This document shows positions 52,094-54,123 of a stretch of DNA of 54,123 bases, in pieces. The position numbers and the translations under genes were made by a program. The DNA comes from Chlorogloeopsis fritschii PCC 6912 (GTDB lineage: Bacteria > Cyanobacteriota > Cyanobacteriia > Cyanobacteriales > Nostocaceae), in NCBI RefSeq assembly GCF_000317285.1, contig NZ_AJLN01000065.1:1-54123 (forward strand), in the 5' to 3' direction. Each line of letters opens with the position of its first letter. Positions within the stretch are counted from its first letter, which is position 1. The notes under the pieces are model-generated. The model did not search any database, was not told the DNA's origin, and worked only from the letters and a program-made list of their open reading frames with translations.

Positions 52094-53977
52094 TTATCTT
52101 AGTTGTACCCGCTCTAAGCGATTTAATATACGGGCAATTAACTCTGGCTCTACAATTGGTTTCCTGATGTAATCATCGGCTCCTGCCGCATAAACTTTAT
52201 GCACGATTTCGGTATCAGAATGTACAGACAGGAACAAAACAGCTAAATGACTCCAGCGAGGATCGTTGCGTACAGCTTGGCATAGTTCAATACCGCTGAA
52301 ATCAGGCATTTCGATATCTAAAATCAGTAGATCGGGTACAGTGTATTCTAATATCTCCCAGAATCTTTGGGGGTCTTTTAACGTAGTCAGTTGTAGTCCC
52401 CAGGGTGACAGTAATGCAGTCACATGATTAAGTACCAAAAAGTCATCATCTACAACCAGGATTTTAGCTTCAGTGAGATGATGCTGGTTCAGTGCTGTTG
52501 TGAGTGCAGAAATTACCTCAGCCGCAGACATAGTTTTGCTTAAAAAGCCATATGCACCATGACTTGCAGCTTCTACTCGTTTAGATAATTGATTGCAGCT
52601 AGTCAAAACTAAGACAGGAATCTCAGGCTGGCTCTGATTTAATTCCGCTAAGAGCTTTAAACCATTCTCCTGTGGATCGGGAAAGGAGAGGTCTAATAAA
52701 ATGACATCAGGAGAGTGATGAGCAAGTATAGTTCTTGCTGTTTTCAGATCTGTTGCAATCTCTACTTGGAAGCCGTGAATTTTGGCCTCTAGTTTAACTC
52801 GTTCGGTTAGTATGGCATCGTCGTCAATTATTAGTAACCGTCTTGAGGAAACTTTTGAGGAGGAACTAGTAGCAGGCATTGATGGCTGCTGATGCAGTAT
52901 TTTTTTCAGTGATTTGATTAATTCTCCTAACTGCAGGCTTGCACTTTGTTTTGGAGTAGTTTGAGTTTCCTCTAGCAATCTTTCGATTTCCCTTGCGATT
53001 GTTGAACCCTCCAGAAGGCTGTAGCATCCTAAAGAACCAGCTAAACGATGGGCTTGTGCTGTTGCTTGCTTGAGTAAGGAAAGATTTGGCTTTGCGTCTG
53101 ATAACTGAGCTTGTACTTGCTCAAACAATTCAACCTGTTCCCCCAAAGTCTGTTTAAACTCTTCCCACAAATTCGCCACTACAGCCATCACTTTTGCTTC
53201 GGCTTGATGCTTTTGTGCTAGCTCATCACTGGGAGTTATGTGATTATCTGTTCCTCTGTGGGAGTCTAAAATCCCCTGTTCCCTTTGAATTGATTTATCC
53301 TTTTCCTCTCCCCTCAGCCGATAACCCAATCCATAAACTGTTTCTATTAAATCTACAGTCATACCGGCTGCTTTTAGTTTCTGCCGCAAACCTTTAATTT
53401 GAGTTGTGACAGCTTCCTCACCAGGAAATTCAACAGAAGACCATATTTTATCTAGCAGAGCACTTCTACTATATATCCTTTGAGGATTGCGGAGAAAGAG
53501 TTCCAATAAACCATATTCTTTCGGGGTAAGATGTAGATGTTTTGCAGCATAAGTAACTTCTTTAGTATTGGTATTAAGCTGCAAACTTTCCCAAGTTAAT
53601 ACTGTCGGTAAAATTTCTTTTCCCCTACGCAATAAAGCTTTAATTCGTGCAATTAACTCTGATAAATCAAATGGTTTAACAACATAATCATCTGCTCCAG
53701 CCTCTAATCCCATGATACGCATAGTAGTGCTGTCTTTGCCAGTCAACATTAAAATTGGCATTTGATAGCCTGCAAAACGAATTTGGCGACAAAGGCTGAT
53801 TCCATCCAATCCTGGAAGTGAAACATCTAACACAAGCAGATCGAAATCAACTTTTTTTGCCAGCTCCAAACCAAGTTGACCGTCATTTGCAGTCTCAATT
53901 TGATAGTTATAATTTGTAAGTGCTTGTACAACTACTGAAGTTGTAAATTCATCGTCTTCTACCAAAAGAATTTTCAT
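52094..53977 (-). CDS. OmpR-type regulator fused to Hpt and two receivers (627 aa)
   Basis: Order of domains: receiver 1 (residues 1-120; D51 in LLVLDVSLPG, Lys in VVKPFDLSE), OmpR/PhoB winged helix (about 125-228; LTPKEYGLLELFLRNPQRIY, YGLGYRLRGEE), a linker, an Hpt domain (about 265-345; His in AQAHRLAGSLGCYSLLEGS), receiver 2 (about 375-495; ILLDLSFPDP) and receiver 3 (about 505-625; LLILDIEMPDFSG, DDYIRKPI). It combines phosphorelay and DNA binding in one chain. It is the only DNA-binding protein in the signalling cluster and thus the first candidate to bind the 11-bp direct repeats. ATG 53975-53977. Confidence 0.92.
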   Translation of the reverse strand: MKILLVEDDEFTTSVVVQALTNYNYQIETANDGQLGLELAKKVDFDLLVLDVSLPGLDGISLCRQIRFAGYQMPILMLTGKDSTTMRIMGLEAGADDYVVKPFDLSELIARIKALLRRGKEILPTVLTWESLQLNTNTKEVTYAAKHLHLTPKEYGLLELFLRNPQRIYSRSALLDKIWSSVEFPGEEAVTTQIKGLRQKLKAAGMTVDLIETVYGLGYRLRGEEKDKSIQREQGILDSHRGTDNHITPSDELAQKHQAEAKVMAVVANLWEEFKQTLGEQVELFEQVQAQLSDAKPNLSLLKQATAQAHRLAGSLGCYSLLEGSTIAREIERLLEETQTTPKQSASLQLGELIKSLKKILHQQPSMPATSSSSKVSSRRLLIIDDDAILTERVKLEAKIHGFQVEIATDLKTARTILAHHSPDVILLDLSFPDPQENGLKLLAELNQSQPEIPVLVLTSCNQLSKRVEAASHGAYGFLSKTMSAAEVISALTTALNQHHLTEAKILVVDDDFLVLNHVTALLSPWGLQLTTLKDPQRFWEILEYTVPDLLILDIEMPDFSGIELCQAVRNDPRWSHLAVLFLSVHSDTEIVHKVYAAGADDYIRKPIVEPELIARILNRLERVQLR

Positions 53978-54123
53978 GGAAATTTTCCTTCTGTATTGGG
54001 ATTACAGAAACTAGTAAAGTTAATCTGGTTATCCAAATAAAAACTAATTATGCAAACATATCGAAAATATGACAAATAAATTCAGCTTGCTCTGTAATGT
54101 CTGTTTTTCTCTGCTTTTTAAAA

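Overview
The window looks like chromosomal DNA of a filamentous, Nostocales-type cyanobacterium. The HIP1 octamer GCGATCGC recurs throughout. Short tandem heptamer repeats and small palindromic repeats fill many gaps. The 2-oxoglutarate decarboxylase/succinic semialdehyde dehydrogenase pair, FHA-GAF-cyclase, Uma2 proteins and very large multi-PAS kinase are all familiar cyanobacterial types. The organism assignment is inference; no rRNA, tRNA, CRISPR array or transposase gene was found.

Layout. (1) 0.5-5.7 kb: the cyanobacterial TCA-cycle bypass pair, then an FHA-GAF-class III nucleotide cyclase. (2) 5.9-10.1 kb: a degraded gene with three stop codons, a VanZ-LamG membrane protein, the ribosome-assembly GTPase RbgA, and two VOC proteins. 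(3) 10.3-15.6 kb: a leftward molybdoenzyme island (fdhD, a DUF262/DUF1524 gene broken by one stop, an orphan addiction-module antidote, an FdhF/YdeP oxidoreductase), with a duplicated scrap of the oxidoreductase 3' end marking a rearrangement. (4) 15.6-28.5 kb: mixed genes (glycosyltransferase, desaturase, amidohydrolase, proB, TPR protein, AraC regulator, ferric-reductase-like membrane protein, Uma2, TIGR04222 protein) with several gene relics (TetR, Ser/Thr kinase, Uma2).

(5) 28.6-44.3 kb: the most notable region. It is a leftward cluster of six genes for exported proteins: an 872-aa surface protein, a 189-aa small DUF11-like protein, a 503-aa DUF11/Cna_B-like protein, a 1298-aa predicted outer-membrane beta-barrel with Ig-like domains, a 62-aa protein, and a 2203-aa protein with 12 DUF11 repeats. 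ATGA start/stop overlaps couple the middle genes. I read this as an undescribed cell-surface fibre or adhesin system with its own outer-membrane component. That is inference from architecture and operon structure only.

(6) 45.4-54 kb: a signalling cluster. It holds a CBS2-PAS8 histidine kinase, two paralogous single-domain receivers, an Hsp20-like protein, a small coiled-coil protein, and an OmpR-type regulator fused to Hpt and two more receivers. An 11-bp-spaced direct repeat (TGAGGA-N5-TGAGGA) occurs at three places in the gaps around these genes. One copy is placed to drive a short transcript ending at a strong intrinsic terminator. These look like binding sites for an OmpR/PhoB-type regulator, possibly linking the signalling cluster to the surface cluster.
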